A stretch of 64,000 bases of DNA from Halobacillus_B sp963739045 (lineage in GTDB: Bacteria; Bacillota; Bacilli; Bacillales; Halobacillaceae): positions 986,405 to 1,050,404 of the forward strand of contig CAVTYY010000005.1 of the NCBI GenBank assembly GCA_963739045.1. The letters run 5' to 3'. Under the pieces are notes generated by a model. The model ran no database searches, was not told the DNA's origin, and saw only the letters and a list, made by a program, of their open reading frames with translations. Below, one piece after another: positions 62,233 through 64,000 of this stretch. Position 1 is the first letter of the stretch; the number at the start of each line of letters is the position of its first letter. Made by a program: the position numbers and the translations under genes.

Positions 62233-63580
62233 GTTCGTACTAAGGGAAACAGCACTCCATCTGCTTACTCGCATAGGGGAGCAGGGAGGATATAGTCATG
62301 TCCTCCTTGATCAGGAAATCAAAAAAAATAACCTATCGCGTAAAGATGGCGGGCTTTTAACTGAAATTGTCTATGGAACTCTTCAAAAGAGAGATTTAAT
62401 TCAATACTACATTGAACCCTATATTGCTAAGCAGAAGAAGATGAAACCATGGCTGAAGTGGTTATTGTATATGTCTGTCTATCAAATGAGGTTTCTAGAG
62501 CGCGTGCCCGATCATGCTGTCATCCATGAAGCTGTAGAAATTTCCAAAAAACGCGGACATAAAGGAGTGGCATCATTAACGAATGGTGTGCTTAGGAATG
62601 TTCAGCGAAATGGAGTGCATAATCCTGCGGAAATTTCGGACCCTCTAGAAAGACTTTCCGTCCAGACAAGTCACCCTAAATGGCTGGTGGAACGATGGTC
62701 GAAGCAGTACGGACTGGAAACAACGACTAAGATGTGTGAAGCAAATATGCATCACCTCCCTATGTCGGTTCGAGTGCAGCCGTTGAGAATTTCGAGAGAA
62801 GAAGCGATTGACCAATTAGAAAGTGATGGCTATCAAGTCAAATCAAGCGTTCTATCTTCTCAAGGTCTGATCATAACAGAAGGACAAATCCTTCATCATC
62901 CGCTTTTCCTGGAGGGAAAGCTGAGTATTCAAGATCAAAGCTCGATGCTCGTCGCAGAAATGATGGATCTTAAGCCTGATTATACAGTGCTTGATGCATG
63001 CAGTGCTCCGGGAGGGAAAACGACGCATATTGCAGAGAAAATGAAGGATCAGGGCCGTGTCATGGCTTATGATTTACACGGTAAGAAGGCAAAACTTGTA
63101 AAAGAGAAGGCAGCACAGCTTCAGCTATCCTCCATAACGGCTCAACAAGCTGATTCCAGGAATTTACAGGATAAGCATCCTGAAGCATCTTTTGATCGCA
63201 TTTTGCTTGATGCTCCCTGTTCGGGGCTTGGTGTGTTACGAGGAAAACCGGATATTAAGTATCATAAAAAAGAAGAAGATATCTTTTCCTTGCGCAGCAT
63301 TCAGGATGAGTTGCTTCATGAAGTAAGCGCATTGCTGAAACCAGGAGGGAAAATGGTATATAGTACTTGTACGGTTGACCGTCATGAAAACGAGGAAGCA
63401 GTCAAGCATTTCCTGACTCAGCATCCAGATTTCCAGGTAGATCCTTCCTTTCCTGAAGAGCTTCCTGAACCGTTGCAGAAATCCCAGGGGTTAAATGAGT
63501 ATGGATTACAGCTGTTCCCGCACCAATGGGATACAGATGGCTTCTTTTTGACTAGACTAGTGAAAACGGCAAGTGAATAA
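62225..63580 (+). CDS. rsmB: 16S rRNA (cytosine967-C5)-methyltransferase RsmB
   Basis: 451 residues from ATG 62225, with GGGGGAAG upstream, overlapping the second fmt frame. The N-terminal NusB-like RNA-binding domain (about 1-140) precedes the methyltransferase domain: SAM motif DACSAPGGKTTHIAE (about 257-271), the catalytic pair LDAPCSGLGVLRGKPD and YSTCTVDRHENEE. It methylates C967 of 16S rRNA. The rlmN gene that lies between it and prpC in B. subtilis is absent. Confidence 0.95.
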   Translation: MTKFVLRETALHLLTRIGEQGGYSHVLLDQEIKKNNLSRKDGGLLTEIVYGTLQKRDLIQYYIEPYIAKQKKMKPWLKWLLYMSVYQMRFLERVPDHAVIHEAVEISKKRGHKGVASLTNGVLRNVQRNGVHNPAEISDPLERLSVQTSHPKWLVERWSKQYGLETTTKMCEANMHHLPMSVRVQPLRISREEAIDQLESDGYQVKSSVLSSQGLIITEGQILHHPLFLEGKLSIQDQSSMLVAEMMDLKPDYTVLDACSAPGGKTTHIAEKMKDQGRVMAYDLHGKKAKLVKEKAAQLQLSSITAQQADSRNLQDKHPEASFDRILLDAPCSGLGVLRGKPDIKYHKKEEDIFSLRSIQDELLHEVSALLKPGGKMVYSTCTVDRHENEEAVKHFLTQHPDFQVDPSFPEELPEPLQKSQGLNEYGLQLFPHQWDTDGFFLTRLVKTASE

Positions 63581-63636
63581 AAAAGCTTCTGTTATGCAAA
63601 AACTGTAGTTATAGTATGTGTTGAAGGGAATTTGTT

Positions 63637-63673
63637 CCAGGAGAAGGACTAAGAAGATCACTTCTTCTCCTGG
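63637..63673 (+). other. Hairpin between rsmB and prpC
   Basis: CCAGGAGAAG (63637-63646) and CTTCTCCTGG (63664-63673) pair perfectly over ten bases with a 17-base loop that could shift register through AAGAAG. There is no T-run, so it is not a standard terminator. It lies about 45 bases before the prpC start. Confidence 0.55.
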
Positions 63674-63717
63674 GTGGATTTGCGCGTAGCAGCGTACCGA
63701 AGAAACGAGGTGAAACC

Positions 63718-64000
63718 ATGAAGAGTTGCTTTTTAACAGACCAGGGCAGAGTTAGAAATCATAACGAAGATGCAGGCGGGGTTGTTACCAATGAAGCCGG
63801 TCAGACGCTTGCAGTGGTTGCAGATGGTATGGGAGGACACCGTGCAGGAGATGTTGCTAGCCAAATAGCTGCCTCTAAATTACATAATAAATGGCATGCA
63901 GCTTCTTTATTAAACACTCCTGAACAGTCGGAAGCATGGTTGGCACAAGCGATCCAGGAAGTCAATAATGAGATTCATTCCTATGCAGAAACACATGAAG
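63718..64000 (+). CDS. prpC: Protein phosphatase PrpC (PP2C family), 5' part (cut by window edge)
   Basis: The first 94 residues from ATG 63718, with GAGGTGAAA upstream, run to the window end without a stop. PP2C/PPM metal-binding motifs are present: the first aspartate in RVRNHNEDAGG and the second in VVADGMGGHRAGDVAS. In Bacillus it opposes the PASTA kinase PrkC encoded next, acting on translation and wall proteins; prkC itself is outside the window. Confidence 0.93.
   Translation, partial: MKSCFLTDQGRVRNHNEDAGGVVTNEAGQTLAVVADGMGGHRAGDVASQIAASKLHNKWHAASLLNTPEQSEAWLAQAIQEVNNEIHSYAETHE

Noticed and set aside
1..64000. CRISPR arrays, tRNA or rRNA genes, insertion sequences, prophage, defence genes
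   Set aside because: None seen: no regular spaced repeats, no transposase or integrase frames, and nearly all the sequence is accounted for by conserved housekeeping and sporulation genes.

Overview
The window is a typical chromosomal backbone segment of an endospore-forming, low-to-mid GC Bacillaceae bacterium. Gene order follows the Bacillus subtilis ylbJ-to-prpC region almost gene for gene. Sporulation genes (ylbJ, spoVD, spoVE, spoIIGA, sigE, sigG, ymxH-type) lie inside the cell-wall/division cluster. MurE carries the DNPR signature of meso-diaminopimelate-adding enzymes. Protein similarity suggests the Halobacillus/Pontibacillus/Thalassobacillus side of the family, but that is an inference from memory and no genus is claimed. 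There are no rRNA, tRNA, CRISPR, phage or transposase genes.

Layout. 1-9840: 5' part of ylbJ (minus), ylbK, ylbL, ylbM/tmcAL (minus), ylbN-rpmF, a crotonase-family gene, ylbO, ylbP (minus), panE, a DUF3397 membrane protein and bshC. 9860-28040: the dcw cluster mraZ-rsmH-ftsL-pbpB-spoVD-murE-murF-mraY-murD-spoVE, then divIB-ylxW-ylxX-sbp-ftsA-ftsZ. A strong terminator and new promoter regions sit where B. subtilis has murG and murB, and both of those genes are absent here. 28040-29196: a 1.1-kb gene-free block of hyper-palindromic repeats. 29197-36033: spoIIGA-sigE-sigG, ymxH-type, pgeF-ylmE-sepF-ylmG-ylmH-divIVA. 36030-40725: T-box-controlled ileS, lspA, ylyB. 40722-52705: the complete pyrimidine operon pyrR-pyrP-pyrB-pyrC-pyrAA-pyrAB-pyrK-pyrD-pyrF-pyrE with three PyrR attenuators. 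53080-53495: a second copy of the repeat family. 53604-64000: rqcH (minus), yicC-type yloC, remA, gmk, rpoZ, coaBC, priA, a frameshifted fmt, rsmB and the start of prpC.

How it works together. The dcw genes build the peptidoglycan precursor and assemble the divisome; sepF, divIVA and ylmG/ylmH add division and placement functions. SpoVD/SpoVE and SpoIIGA/SigE/SigG use the same machinery for the spore septum and cortex. The pyr operon makes UMP de novo and is switched by PyrR-UMP at three leaders. The last block covers ribosome rescue, GMP to GDP conversion, CoA synthesis, replication restart and initiator-tRNA formylation.

Most worth a second look: the two related hyper-palindromic intergenic elements with shared 32-bp ends and perfect inner inverted repeats; two or three genes (ylbJ, pyrF, perhaps spoIIGA) whose homology and Shine-Dalgarno spacing point to ATT/ATC starts; a 10-bp-periodic GTGG array before mraZ; a perfect 20-bp palindrome before bshC; a single-base frameshift in fmt; and a crotonase-fold enzyme with only one of the two catalytic glutamates.
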